Virus record (IMG/VR): IMGVR_UViG_3300036045_000504 | Location: 1 to 37,059 of that record | Strand: one strand, 5' to 3' | DNA: 37,059 bases | Source of the DNA: a virus | Shown: in pieces, positions 12,248 through 20,721 of the stretch | How positions within the stretch are numbered: position 1 is the stretch's first letter | Layout of the letters: each line of letters opens with the position of its first letter | Position numbers and translations under genes: made by a program | Notes under the pieces: model-generated | What the model saw: only the letters and a program-made list of their open reading frames with translations | Databases searched by the model: none | What the model was told of the DNA's origin: nothing

Positions 12248-12454
12248 ATGAGTGCCATTGACGTTCTCGATCGCATCGGGAAGCTCGAAGCCAAAGACCG
12301 CGAATACTGGATGCGGCTGAGCAACGCCGAAGATCTGTTGCGCCACCACACGCGCGTGCTATGGATTGCGGTGCTCGGCGTGGCGCTCAGCGCCGTCAAT
12401 TTGCTGCTCATCCTCGTGATCTTCATCGTGATTGCCCTTGCTGCCCGCAGTTAA
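12248..12454 (+). CDS. XhlA-like small membrane protein (lysis cassette)
   Basis: 68 aa. An N-terminal charged helix (DVLDRIGKLEAKDREYWMRLSNAEDLLRHH) with coiled-coil character precedes one transmembrane helix (VLWIAVLGVALSAVNLLLILVIFIVIAL) and a short tail. This is the topology of XhlA-type proteins that assist holins. It lies directly upstream of the holin and endolysin. No strong RBS is seen; the ATG is chosen because the protein-like part begins there. Confidence 0.65.
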   Translation: MSAIDVLDRIGKLEAKDREYWMRLSNAEDLLRHHTRVLWIAVLGVALSAVNLLLILVIFIVIALAARS

Positions 12455-12470
12455 TCAACGGAGGAGTGCT

Positions 12471-12785
12471 TTGGACGCCATTATCGACATCGCCGCCGTC
12501 ACGACCGCCGCCGCCGCGCTCGTCAACCTGCTCAAGTTCGCCTACCCCGCCGCGCCGAGTTGGGCGCTCGCGATCGTCGCGATTGCCGCCGGGATCGGCC
12601 TGTCGCTGCTGGCGATTGTCGCGCGCGGCGATGCACTCGCCAGCCAGGCCATCGCGCAGGCGATCTTTGCCGGGATTGTCGCCGCCGTGACCGCTGCGGG
12701 TCTGGATCGCCAGGCCATCACCGCTGCGGCCAAGCGCCAGGCGGCGCGGCTGGAGGCTGGCGCAGTGGAGCGCCCCCGCCCGTGA
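12471..12785 (+). CDS. Holin
   Basis: 104 aa with two to three hydrophobic helices (VTTAAAALVNLLKFAY; WALAIVAIAAGIGLSLLAIVA; QAIFAGIVAAVTAAG) and a basic hydrophilic C-terminus (AAKRQAARLEAGAVERPRP). Starts at TTG 12471, four bases after GGAGGAG (12460-12466). Its TGA overlaps the GTG of the endolysin. Holin is assigned from topology and position; sequence families are too diverse to be more exact. Confidence 0.75.
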   Translation: MDAIIDIAAVTTAAAALVNLLKFAYPAAPSWALAIVAIAAGIGLSLLAIVARGDALASQAIAQAIFAGIVAAVTAAGLDRQAITAAAKRQAARLEAGAVERPRP

Positions 12786-13849
12786 TCGCGCAGATCGCCA
12801 GTCCGAACTACGCTGCGCGCCGCGCGCCGATCCAACTGCTGGTGCTCCACGCCACGGTCGGGAGCTTTGCGAGCGCGGTCGCCTGGTTTACCAACCCCGC
12901 CAGCCGCGTCAGCGCGCACTACCTGATCGGCAAGGACGGCCAGATCGCGTACTTCGTGGACGAGGCGAACGCTGCCTGGCATGCGGGCAAGAGCCGCTGG
13001 CAGGGCGTTACCGTCATCGACGGCAGTCTCAACGATGCCTCGATCGGGATCGAGCTGGAGAACCGCAACAACGGCTCAGACCCCTACCCCGAGGCGCAGT
13101 ACCAGGCCGCGCTCGCGCTCAGCCAGCAGATCGTCGCCCGTCACGGCATCGCGCGCGCCAACGTGGTACGCCATCTCGACATCAGTCCCGGTCGCAAGAC
13201 CGACCCGCGCGGTTTCCCGTGGGATCGCTTTGTGACCGACCTCTTCGCGCCAAACCCGGATGCGCCGATCTGCGGCCCGGCGAGCGGCACTTGCGATCAG
13301 GCGATCCGCTATCTGACTCGGCACGCCGACCCGTCGTACACCGACCAGGCCATCGCCGCCATCGTCCGCGCCTATGCCGATCTCGGAACCCTGGTCGGCC
13401 TCGACTGGTTTTGTACGCTTGCACAACTCGCCCACGAGACCGGGAACCTGACCAGCTTCTGGAGCCTGCGCCCGCAGCGCAATCCCGCCGGGATCGGCGT
13501 GACCGGGCAGACCCGCGCCGGCCAGCCCCACGATGCCCCGCCCGGCACGGATTGGGCCTACAACCCGCAACGCAACCAGTGGGAGGCCGGCATCAGCTTT
13601 GCCACCTGGGCCGAACACGCCGTGCCCGCACACCTCGGTCGTCTACTGGCCTATGCCCGCCGGGATGCCGATCTGACCGGCGCGCAGCGGGCGCTGGTGG
13701 ATCGGGCGCTGGCGGTGCGCCCGCTGCCTGCCCGACTCCGCGGCGTTGCCCCGCGCTGGATTGACCTGAATGGGCTGTGGGCCGTGCCGGGCACGACCTA
13801 CGGCGAGACCATCCAGCGCATGGCCGTCCAGATGCGGGAGGGGGCATAG
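12782..13849 (+). CDS. Two-domain endolysin: amidase_2 plus glucosaminidase-like domain
   Basis: 355 aa. Residues 1-150 are a zinc N-acetylmuramoyl-L-alanine amidase: His23 in VLHATVG, AHYLIGKDG, Glu91 in SIGIELENR, and His131 with DISPGRKTDPRGFPW, the usual C-terminal ligand motif. Residues 165-350 carry TLAQLAHETGNLTSFWS (candidate catalytic Glu219) and RNPAGIGVTGQ, typical of glucosaminidase/lysozyme-like domains found at endolysin C-termini. Thus two bonds of peptidoglycan may be cut. GTG start at 12782 overlaps the holin stop. No signal peptide, so export would rely on the holin. Confidence 0.88.
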   Translation: MIAQIASPNYAARRAPIQLLVLHATVGSFASAVAWFTNPASRVSAHYLIGKDGQIAYFVDEANAAWHAGKSRWQGVTVIDGSLNDASIGIELENRNNGSDPYPEAQYQAALALSQQIVARHGIARANVVRHLDISPGRKTDPRGFPWDRFVTDLFAPNPDAPICGPASGTCDQAIRYLTRHADPSYTDQAIAAIVRAYADLGTLVGLDWFCTLAQLAHETGNLTSFWSLRPQRNPAGIGVTGQTRAGQPHDAPPGTDWAYNPQRNQWEAGISFATWAEHAVPAHLGRLLAYARRDADLTGAQRALVDRALAVRPLPARLRGVAPRWIDLNGLWAVPGTTYGETIQRMAVQMREGA

Positions 13850-14050
13850 GTGAACGCCGTAACCGTCGCTCGCCTCCATGCACTCGAAGCCCGCTGCGCG
13901 GCAGCCGAACTCCGTCTGGCGGCGCTCGAAGGCGCGCAGCGGGAGCTGGCACTTCAGCGGCGCGAGCTTGTGGATGCGCTCGGTGTGGTTATGGCCCGTC
14001 AGGCCGATCAGGACACCCAGATTGCCGCGCTCCAGCAGGAGCAGGCGTGA
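13850..14050 (+). CDS. Small coiled-coil protein, 66 aa
   Basis: An almost pure helix with heptad-like Leu/Ala spacing (ARLHALEARCAAAELRLAALEGAQRELALQRREL). GTG at 13850 follows the endolysin stop, and GGAGGGGG in the last endolysin codons is the RBS. Overlaps the next gene by GTGA. Function unknown; its place between lysis and packaging genes gives no firm hint. Confidence 0.6.
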   Translation: MNAVTVARLHALEARCAAAELRLAALEGAQRELALQRRELVDALGVVMARQADQDTQIAALQQEQA

Positions 14051-14208
14051 AGTCGCGGCGGGTGTGGCGGTGCTACCGCGCGGTGGACTGCCCGGAGTGC
14101 GGGATCGTCTGGCCGGTCGCGCCAGCGCGCTGCCTGGATGACCGCTGGTGGATCGTCTGCCCGTTGTGTGGAGAAGTCCCGTGGCGTGCGGTGCTGCGCC
14201 GAAAGTGA
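14047..14208 (+). CDS. Zinc-ribbon protein, 53 aa
   Basis: GTG at 14047 overlaps the preceding stop. The protein is rich in Trp and Arg and holds two knuckles, CPECG (residues 15-19) and CPLCG (about 40-44), so a single zinc ribbon is expected. It is just upstream of the packaging genes and so could be a HNH-less packaging accessory, but no nuclease residues are seen. Confidence 0.6.
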   Translation: MKSRRVWRCYRAVDCPECGIVWPVAPARCLDDRWWIVCPLCGEVPWRAVLRRK

Positions 14209-14215
14209 GTCAGCC

Positions 14216-15058
14216 GTGATCGATCTGGCGCGTGAACTCATCTACCACACGGCGACCGACGAACGCTGCGAGCAATCGGCGAACGAGCGTGCGCTTGTTG
14301 CGCGCATCCAGGCGCTCGGCGTGCCAGCGGTGCCGCAGGTCAAGTTTGGCGACAACTGGGTCGCCGACGCCCTGATCAACGGCACGACGCTCATCCTCGA
14401 GTACCACGGCGCGTACTGGCACACGCGGCCCGAGGTGCGCGACCGCGACGAGCGCAAGCTCGCCTGGGCGCGGGCCAACGGCTACCGCGTCGTGACGGTC
14501 TGGGAGGATGCCTACCTGCGCGACCCGGAGGCCGAGGTGCTGCGCGTGCTCGGCGAGTACGAGACCTACCAGGCCGTCGCTGCGGCGGTCACGGCCACCT
14601 ACGTGCGGCTGGCGGCGGCACAGGAGGCGGCTGATAAACATGGAAAACATGCAGGGGATCGGCCGCGCCGCAGTGACTATGGCGACTGGCGCGACGCCTT
14701 CCTGGACGCACTGAGCGGGGATGGCATCCTGCTCGACGGCTGCGAGGCCGCCGGCGTCACGTACGAAACCGTCCGGCGGCACCGGCGCGAGGACCCGGCC
14801 TTCAACGTGGCGGTCAAAGACGCCCGCAAGGCCGCCGCCGATCGCCTCCGGCGCACCTACCAGGGCCGGGCCAAACTCCAGAGCGACCGGGCGATGGAGT
14901 TTCTGCTCAAGGCGCTTGACCCCGAGGAGTACTCGGACGCGATGGCGACGGTGCTCCAGGCGCTGCTGCAGTACGTGGACATGGCGAAGCTGAGCAATGA
15001 GCAGATCGACCGGCTCGCCGCCGGCGACGACCCGATCCGCGTCCTCCTCAACGGCTAG
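14216..15058 (+). CDS. Small terminase fused to a Vsr/DUF559-like nuclease domain
   Basis: 280 aa. Residues 1-120 read like a Vsr/DUF559-type PD-(D/E)xK endonuclease: Asp51 in VADALINGTTLILEYHG, Glu62, His64, YWH, then RDERKLAWARANGYRVVTVWED. Residues about 150-230 are a terminase small subunit: WRDAFLDALSGDGILLDG, the HTH turn AAGVTYETVRRHRREDP and AFNVAVKDA. The linker is Ala/Lys-rich and the tail is helical. It sits directly before the large terminase and overlaps it by 62 bases. GTG 14216 is the best start but has a weak RBS (GTGAG). Small terminases are normally without nuclease; an attached nuclease could help cut at pac/cos or mark a captured homing-type domain. Confidence 0.75.
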   Translation: MIDLARELIYHTATDERCEQSANERALVARIQALGVPAVPQVKFGDNWVADALINGTTLILEYHGAYWHTRPEVRDRDERKLAWARANGYRVVTVWEDAYLRDPEAEVLRVLGEYETYQAVAAAVTATYVRLAAAQEAADKHGKHAGDRPRRSDYGDWRDAFLDALSGDGILLDGCEAAGVTYETVRRHRREDPAFNVAVKDARKAAADRLRRTYQGRAKLQSDRAMEFLLKALDPEEYSDAMATVLQALLQYVDMAKLSNEQIDRLAAGDDPIRVLLNG

Positions 15059-16541
15059 TCTGCCGCTGCGGATTGCCGCCGAGCAGGAGCGCCGGCGGCG
15101 CGCACATGAACAATCCGACGCGGCCCCGCCGCCGCTCGCGTTCCGCGACTGGATAGCAACGGTCAATCCGCGCTATGTGTTCTATCGCCACTGCGAGGAA
15201 CTGATCGCCGTTCTGCAGAAGGTCGCCGATGGCGAGCTGCGGCGGGTGATGGTGTTCTGGCCACCGCGCCACTCGAAGAGCGAGACGGTCAGCCGGCTGT
15301 TTCCGGCCTACTACCTGTACCGGCACCCGGATCGCTTCGTCGGTGTTGCCAGCTACGGCGCAGACCTGGCCTACACGCTGAGCCGGTCGAGTCGGGACAA
15401 CTTTGTGCGCGGCGGCGGCGTGCTGAGTCGCGCGGCCAAGGCCGTCAAATACTGGCTGACCCGCGCGCTCGGCGGCCTGTGGGCGACTGGCGTCGGCGGC
15501 CCGGCGACCGGCAAAGGCTACCACCTCGGCATCGTGGATGATCCGCTCAAGGACTGGAAAGAGGCCAGTAGTGAAACCATCCGCAACCGCCTCAAGGACT
15601 GGTGGAGCACCGCCTGGGCGACGCGCGAGGAGCCGGGTGGCGCGCAGGTCATCGTCCAGACCCGCTGGCACGAGGACGATCTCTCCGGCTGGCTGCTCGA
15701 GCTGGAGCGCGAGGCCGTCGCCGATGACGATGAACCAGAGCACTGGTACATCGTCAACCTGCCGGCCATCGCCGACCCTGACGACCAGCCGACCTATCCC
15801 GCGAGCTGCACGGTGCACCCGGACTGGCGACAGCCAGGCGAGGCACTCTGCCCGGAGCGGTACCCGCTCAGTCGCCTGGAGCGGATGCACAAGCGCATTG
15901 GCGACTACTTCTTCGGCGCGCTGTTCCAGCAGCGCCCGCGGCCACGCGACGGCGGCATGTTCAGCGGCAGCCCGCAGATCGCGGCGGCTGTGCCCGCCGG
16001 CTGCATCCGGGTGCGCTACTGGGATAAGGCCGGGGCCAAGCCGGGGAAGGGGGACTGGACTGCGGGCGTGCTCCTCGCCTATCACCGCGCGACGGGCACC
16101 TGGTACGTCGAGGACGTGGTGCGCGGCCAGTGGGCGGCGGACGAACGGAATCGGCACATTCGTGAGACCGCCGCGCTCGACCAGCAGCAGTACGGGCATG
16201 TCCGCCAGTACATCGAGCAGCCGCCGGGCCTGGGCAAGGAGTCGACCGACGCGGTGATCAAGGTACTCGCGGGTTATCCGGCGTATGCGGTGCCCGTCCA
16301 GGGCGACAAAGTGGAGCGCGCCGAACCGTTCGCCGCCCAGTGGCAGGCCGGCAACGTCAAACTCGTGGCGGGTGCCTGGAACCGGGCGCTGCTGGACGAG
16401 TACCGCGCCTTCCCGGCGGGCAAGTACGACGATCAGGTGGACGGCGGATCAGGCGCGTTTCGGGTGCTCAGTCGTCCGATCCGGGCCGATCACGCCGACG
16501 ACGGCGGGGAGGCCACCACGCACGGCTATAGTAGCCTGTAG
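14997..16541 (+). CDS. Terminase large subunit
   Basis: 514 aa. The N-terminal ATPase has FWPPRHSKSE (P-loop Lys94), a Walker-B-like GIVDDP (Asp181/182) and QTRWHEDDLSGWLL. The C-terminal RNase H-like nuclease has RYWDKAGA (Asp343), a middle acidic residue region near QPPGLGKESTDAV, and KYDDQVD (Asp478, Asp479, Asp482). It packages DNA into the prohead and cuts concatemers. The start is uncertain: ATG 14997 lies inside the preceding gene and adds a low-complexity Ser/Thr/Arg segment; homology-like sequence begins only about residue 40, where only CTG codons occur. Confidence 0.93.
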   Translation: MSRSTGSPPATTRSASSSTASLPLRIAAEQERRRRAHEQSDAAPPPLAFRDWIATVNPRYVFYRHCEELIAVLQKVADGELRRVMVFWPPRHSKSETVSRLFPAYYLYRHPDRFVGVASYGADLAYTLSRSSRDNFVRGGGVLSRAAKAVKYWLTRALGGLWATGVGGPATGKGYHLGIVDDPLKDWKEASSETIRNRLKDWWSTAWATREEPGGAQVIVQTRWHEDDLSGWLLELEREAVADDDEPEHWYIVNLPAIADPDDQPTYPASCTVHPDWRQPGEALCPERYPLSRLERMHKRIGDYFFGALFQQRPRPRDGGMFSGSPQIAAAVPAGCIRVRYWDKAGAKPGKGDWTAGVLLAYHRATGTWYVEDVVRGQWAADERNRHIRETAALDQQQYGHVRQYIEQPPGLGKESTDAVIKVLAGYPAYAVPVQGDKVERAEPFAAQWQAGNVKLVAGAWNRALLDEYRAFPAGKYDDQVDGGSGAFRVLSRPIRADHADDGGEATTHGYSSL

Positions 16542-16578
16542 GTTGAGTCCGAACCGCAACTATTCCGATTGGAGCCGT

Positions 16579-18111
16579 ATGCCCAGTCCGTTCGACAGTA
16601 TCACGCTTGAGGCTGTCCGCCGTGCGGTGGAGGAGGCCCGACCAGCCTGGCTCGCAGCCAACGTCGCCTTCTACGACGGCGACCACTGGCAGGCGGCGGC
16701 GGGCTGGGCCGGCCCGCAGCCCGCCAGCACCGACCCGGAAGCGGCGGCGGTGCTGGCGGAGATTCAGCGCGCGTTTGTCAGCAAGAACGCGGTGCGCGAG
16801 GTCGTGCGGCGGCACGCCGACGGCGTGATCGGGCGCGAGCCGGCCTGGGCGCTCACCATGCGTCGCCCACTCGCCGATGGCGACGAGCCAACGCCGGACG
16901 AGCGCGCCCGGATTGCCGAAGCCGAAGCCATCCTGACCGCCTGGTGGGATGCGCGCGCAGCTCTCGGCCTGTTGCGCAAGACGGCGGCCACGCTGCTGCT
17001 CGGTGCCAGCGCCGGCCTGCGCCTGTATGTGCCGCCGGGGCGGCTCATCGATGGCCGCGTGCCCGTGACATCCCTGGACACCGCGCTCGACCACCTCTTC
17101 CTCGACCACCCCGCCGCCGGGCAGGTGGTGCTCCTGACCGACCGCGCCACGCAACTGACCGCCGTGGCGTATGTCGCCACCGACGACCGGCAGCAGACCA
17201 CGGCCGAGCTGAGCTACGTCGATCCCGACGACGGCACCACCGTCATCCGCGTCCTGCGCGGCGATCCGACCACCGACCCGCCGCCGGCCCGGTTGCCGCT
17301 GCATGGCGAACCGTGGCTGCGGGTGCTCCGCCGCGATGCGCTCGTCTCGGCGCAGGTGCGCCAGCTCCAGCAGCAGCTCAACCTCGCCAAAACGATGGAG
17401 GGGCGCAACGTCGTGCAGGGTGGGTTCCTTGAGCGCATTGTGCTCAACGGTCAGCTTCCCGGCAGCTACGTGGACGACCCAAGCGCGCCGCCCGACGACC
17501 AGGGCCGCAGAAAGCGCTTTGTGCCGCGCCCAATGCGTATTGGAGCTGGCCAGACCAACTGGATTGCGGGGGCTGCCATCCGCAACGACGCCGGCGACGT
17601 GACCGGGTATGCCACCCCGAGCGTCGTCTACCGCGATCCGGTCCGCCCCGACACTTTCCAGGCAACGGCGAGCGGCGCATACCGCGCGATCCTGGAAGAA
17701 ACGCAGCAACTCCACGCCCTGCTCGCCGGCGACGCGAGCGCGAGCGGCGAAAGCCGCGCCCAGGCCCGCGCCGACTTCGAGCTGAGCCTGGCGGACACCC
17801 GCGCCCAGATTGAGGCCGCTGGGCGCTGGCTGCTGGAGGCCGCCCTGGCAAGCGCCGCGCTGTTTGCCGGCCAGCCGGGCCGCTTTACCGACCTGCGGGC
17901 CGAGTTCACGTGTCGGATCACCACCGGGCCGCTCACGCTGGCTGAGCGCCAGAGCATCCTCAACGAATACAACCGTGGCCTGCTGAGCGCCGAGACGGCC
18001 ATGAGCCGTCTCGGCACCGACGACATCGCTGCCGAGCGCGCCCGGATCGCTGCCGAACGCGCCGCCGCCCCGCCGCAACCGCCGATCGCCGCACCCGCTG
18101 CGGCTGCGTAA
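16579..18111 (+). CDS. Portal protein
   Basis: 510 aa, the expected size and position for a siphophage portal. N-terminal helices with an aromatic patch (WLAANVAFYDGDHWQAA), a KNAVREVVRRHADGVIGREP stretch, the central NLAKTMEGRNVVQGGF segment typical of the stem/wing region, and a long helical C-terminus (ALLAGDASASGESRAQARADF... then ILNEYNRGLLSAETAMSRLG). It forms the dodecameric ring through which the terminase moves DNA. ATG 16579 with GGAG at 16571-16574. Confidence 0.88.
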   Translation: MPSPFDSITLEAVRRAVEEARPAWLAANVAFYDGDHWQAAAGWAGPQPASTDPEAAAVLAEIQRAFVSKNAVREVVRRHADGVIGREPAWALTMRRPLADGDEPTPDERARIAEAEAILTAWWDARAALGLLRKTAATLLLGASAGLRLYVPPGRLIDGRVPVTSLDTALDHLFLDHPAAGQVVLLTDRATQLTAVAYVATDDRQQTTAELSYVDPDDGTTVIRVLRGDPTTDPPPARLPLHGEPWLRVLRRDALVSAQVRQLQQQLNLAKTMEGRNVVQGGFLERIVLNGQLPGSYVDDPSAPPDDQGRRKRFVPRPMRIGAGQTNWIAGAAIRNDAGDVTGYATPSVVYRDPVRPDTFQATASGAYRAILEETQQLHALLAGDASASGESRAQARADFELSLADTRAQIEAAGRWLLEAALASAALFAGQPGRFTDLRAEFTCRITTGPLTLAERQSILNEYNRGLLSAETAMSRLGTDDIAAERARIAAERAAAPPQPPIAAPAAAA

Positions 18112-18122
18112 AGGAGATCGTT

Positions 18123-18830
18123 GTGCGCTACCGCTACTCGAGTCGCTCGTTCGCCCCCCGCTTCAGTGCCGATCCTGGCGCACCCGGCGGCGGCGGTCCT
18201 GCCCCCGCCCCGCCCGCCGACTTCGCCAACCTGCTCAACCGCAGTGCCGACGCCACGGCGCTCGCGCGCCAGCTCTACGAGGACAACGCCACCGCCCGCA
18301 GCCGTATTCGCGAGCTCGAGGGGCGCGTGCCCGGCGAAGGTGCGCTCGTGCTCTCCGCTGAGCAGGCGCAGCAATGGAGCGCCTACCAGCAGCTCGGCAC
18401 CGACCCCGCCGCGCTTGGCCAGCAGCTCCAGCAGGCGCAGCAGGCCGCTGCTGACCTCAGCCGCCTCCAGCGCGAGTCGCTGGTGCGGGATGTCGCCGCC
18501 GTGGCCGGTTTCAAGCCTGCGGTGCTGGCCGACCGCGCGGGGGATCTGGAGATCGCCGTGCGGGAGACCACGGTCAACGGTCAGGCCGTCAAGCAGGCGG
18601 TGGCCGTCGTGAACGGCGCGGACGTGCCGCTCGCCGACTACGCGCGTCAGCACTGGGCCGACTACCTCCCGGCGCTCCAGGTTACTCCTGCCGCGCCCAC
18701 CGGCACCCTGCTGCCGCCGCAAGCCCCGGCGGGAAGTCCGCCCGCGGGCGGCGTGCTGGAGCGGTTTCTCCAGACCATGCAGCAGCAGGCCGCGGCTGCG
18801 CCCAATCCGCTCGCACCGAAAGCGTCCTAG
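18123..18830 (+). CDS. Probable capsid scaffold protein
   Basis: 235 aa, low complexity Pro/Gly/Ala at both ends with a long coiled-coil middle (EDNATARSRIRELEGRV; QQAQQAAADLSRLQRE) and an Ala/Gln-rich C-terminus. Position between portal and decoration/capsid genes and this helical make-up are typical of scaffolds. GTG 18123 with AAAGGAG 9 bases upstream. No protease motif is visible in it or nearby, so capsid maturation without a recognisable prohead protease is implied. Confidence 0.75.
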   Translation: MRYRYSSRSFAPRFSADPGAPGGGGPAPAPPADFANLLNRSADATALARQLYEDNATARSRIRELEGRVPGEGALVLSAEQAQQWSAYQQLGTDPAALGQQLQQAQQAAADLSRLQRESLVRDVAAVAGFKPAVLADRAGDLEIAVRETTVNGQAVKQAVAVVNGADVPLADYARQHWADYLPALQVTPAAPTGTLLPPQAPAGSPPAGGVLERFLQTMQQQAAAAPNPLAPKAS

Positions 18831-18875
18831 CCCGGCGCAGCGCCGGACGTTCGCACGCAAACACAGGAGGACCCG

Positions 18876-19517
18876 ATGCCCCGATCCACCTTTCAGATCA
18901 GCCGCCCCGGCTTTGTGATCGACCCGGCAAGCATTGCGCGCTTTCAGGGTCGGCAGGTCGATTGGGCCAAGATTCCATCCAGCCTGACTCGCTTTCTGCC
19001 AACCGGCCAGACCAAGAAGCGCATCGCCGCCGGCACCGTGTGCGGTGTGACCGCCGATGGACTGCTCGTACCGCGTGTGGTGGCGATCGCGCTCACCAGC
19101 GTCGTGGTCGCCTCCAACGTTGCCACGGCCACGCTCAACGGCCACACGATCAAAGTTGGCGACCGCCTCATCCTCGCCGGCGCAAACCTGAGCTACGTCA
19201 ACGGCGAGAAGGTCATCGCCAGCGTGCCCAACGCCAATACCTTCACGTTCCCGGCGACCGGCGCGGACGCCACCGCGACCGGGACGATCACGGCGAGCTA
19301 CGCCGCCGCCTGCCTGATCGAGACTGCCGCCGACGAGGGCGACGCGGCGGCCAGCCGCAGCGGCTACGGCTGCATCATCGGCGGCGCGATCTTCGAGAAT
19401 CTGCTGCCCGACGCCAGCGGCACGCCGGCAGTCCTCCCGGCTGCCTACAAGACCGAACTGGCTGTCGATGGGATCGCGACCGGCTTTGCTTGGCGGTCGT
19501 ACGCCGATAGCCGCTAG
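18876..19517 (+). CDS. Head decoration protein with an inserted beta domain
   Basis: 213 aa. The outer parts (KKRIAAGTVCGVTADGLLVPR; AACLIETAADEGDAAASRSG; GGAIFENLLPDASGTPAVLP) resemble lambda-gpD-like decoration proteins that cement capsid trimers. Between them is an extra beta-sandwich-like stretch (about 65-142: TIKVGDRLILAGANLSY, EKVIASVPNANTFTFPATG) commonly seen in virion proteins. Placed before the capsid gene as expected. RBS CAGGAGG at 18864-18870. Confidence 0.78.
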   Translation: MPRSTFQISRPGFVIDPASIARFQGRQVDWAKIPSSLTRFLPTGQTKKRIAAGTVCGVTADGLLVPRVVAIALTSVVVASNVATATLNGHTIKVGDRLILAGANLSYVNGEKVIASVPNANTFTFPATGADATATGTITASYAAACLIETAADEGDAAASRSGYGCIIGGAIFENLLPDASGTPAVLPAAYKTELAVDGIATGFAWRSYADSR

Positions 19518-19563
19518 GCCGCCCCATCCGTGCGGTATGCCACCCTGATCCGAGGAGTCTACA

Positions 19564-20664
19564 ATGAACTTCAACCTGGCTGATGCGATCCGCGCGCTGG
19601 GCGCGATGGCCGCCTTTCTGGTCGCCAACAACGCCCGCCCGCCCGCGAGCTACCTGTTTGCCACGCTGCTGCCGGAGGTGCCCCGCCCCGACTACCAGGC
19701 CAAGAGCGGTACCATGACGGTGCGGGCGCTGATGGCCGGACTGGTCGGGCAAGACAGTCCATACCCGGAGACCGGGTTTATCGAGGTCTCGACGTTCGAC
19801 GAGGCCACCGCCAAGATCGCCAATCGCTCGCGCATTCCCGAGGCGGCCCTGCGCCAGCTCCAGCAACTGCTGATGCAGATGTCGTTTGCCGGCCAGCCCA
19901 CCAACGAGTTCGTCCAGCAAGAGGCGCTCAACTTCCTCGCCAAAGTCATCATCCAGCCACACCTGGACACGATGGAGTGGCTGCGCGGCCAAGCGCTCGC
20001 CACGAGCGCGATCGACTGGACGTTTAACGGCAAACGCCTGCTGGTCGATTACGGCGTCCCCACCGCCAACAAGCTGACCAGCCGCACCGGCAACGACGCC
20101 TACGGTGGCAGTGCTTCGAAGTTCTGGGTGGACGTGCGCGCGATTCGTCGCCTGCTGCGCGGCAATGTCCGGGCGCTGCTCGTCCACCCCGACACGCTCG
20201 ACGTGATCCGCTACAACGCGGCCAACAGCTTGACGGCGGTGGCGGAGGGCACCGGGTCGGTCACGTTCCGGCGGGTGAACGCCCAGGGCCAGTTCACCCA
20301 GGACACCGGCGACACCATCACGCTGATTAGCTACGGGCTAGAGGGCGAGATCTACGACCTCGCCAACCCCGGCCAGACCAAGAAGATCCCGTTTCTGCCG
20401 ACGGGCAAGCTGCTCGGCGTGGGCAACAACGCCGGCACGTCCTACATCGTTGGCGCAGGATCGACCGCGCCGCCCGAGCTGGCGCTCGGCTACACCCACA
20501 TCGGCCCGAGTGTCGAGGGTGGCGGGCGACCGGGGCGCTGGGCCGAGCTGTACACGCCCCAGAACGAGCCGTGGACATTCGAAGGCCGCGGCGTGACCAA
20601 CGGCCTGCCGGTGCTCGAAGCCCCGGACAAGGTGGTCATTGCCACGACCGAGATGCCGTCCTAG
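19564..20664 (+). CDS. Major capsid protein, lambda gpE-like
   Basis: 366 aa. Begins NFNLADAIRALGAMAAFLV and contains the features of the gpE branch of HK97-fold capsids: ASYLFATLLPEVP, FDEATAKIANRSRIPEAALRQLQQ (E-loop/spine region), VIIQPHLDTMEWLRGQALATSAIDWTFNG and the C-terminal QNEPWTFEGRGVTNGLPVLEAPDKVV. No N-terminal delta domain is seen, which agrees with a separate scaffold. RBS CGAGGAG precedes ATG 19564. A stem-loop follows the stop. Confidence 0.88.
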   Translation: MNFNLADAIRALGAMAAFLVANNARPPASYLFATLLPEVPRPDYQAKSGTMTVRALMAGLVGQDSPYPETGFIEVSTFDEATAKIANRSRIPEAALRQLQQLLMQMSFAGQPTNEFVQQEALNFLAKVIIQPHLDTMEWLRGQALATSAIDWTFNGKRLLVDYGVPTANKLTSRTGNDAYGGSASKFWVDVRAIRRLLRGNVRALLVHPDTLDVIRYNAANSLTAVAEGTGSVTFRRVNAQGQFTQDTGDTITLISYGLEGEIYDLANPGQTKKIPFLPTGKLLGVGNNAGTSYIVGAGSTAPPELALGYTHIGPSVEGGGRPGRWAELYTPQNEPWTFEGRGVTNGLPVLEAPDKVVIATTEMPS

Positions 20665-20668
20665 CATC

Positions 20669-20709
20669 GGTGGTGCGCCGATTCGCGCTTCACGAATCGG
20701 CGCACCACC
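20669..20709 (+). other. Stem-loop behind the capsid gene
   Basis: GGTGGTGCGCCGATTCG (20669-20685) pairs perfectly with 20693-20709; loop of seven bases. It starts directly after the capsid stop and ends just before GGAGG of the next gene. Without a T tract it may stabilise the abundant capsid message or weaken readthrough into the next genes. Confidence 0.65.
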
Positions 20710-20721
20710 TCTGGAGGCCCC

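Noticed and set aside
12560-13849. 429-aa version of the endolysin
   Set aside because: The extra N-terminus is antisense-like Arg/Cys-rich sequence inside the holin gene; the GTG overlapping the holin stop is the natural start.
17628-19631. 667-codon open frame on the minus strand opposite portal end, scaffold and decoration genes
   Set aside because: High GC keeps antisense frames open. The plus-strand genes have motifs, RBSs and conserved order; this frame has none.
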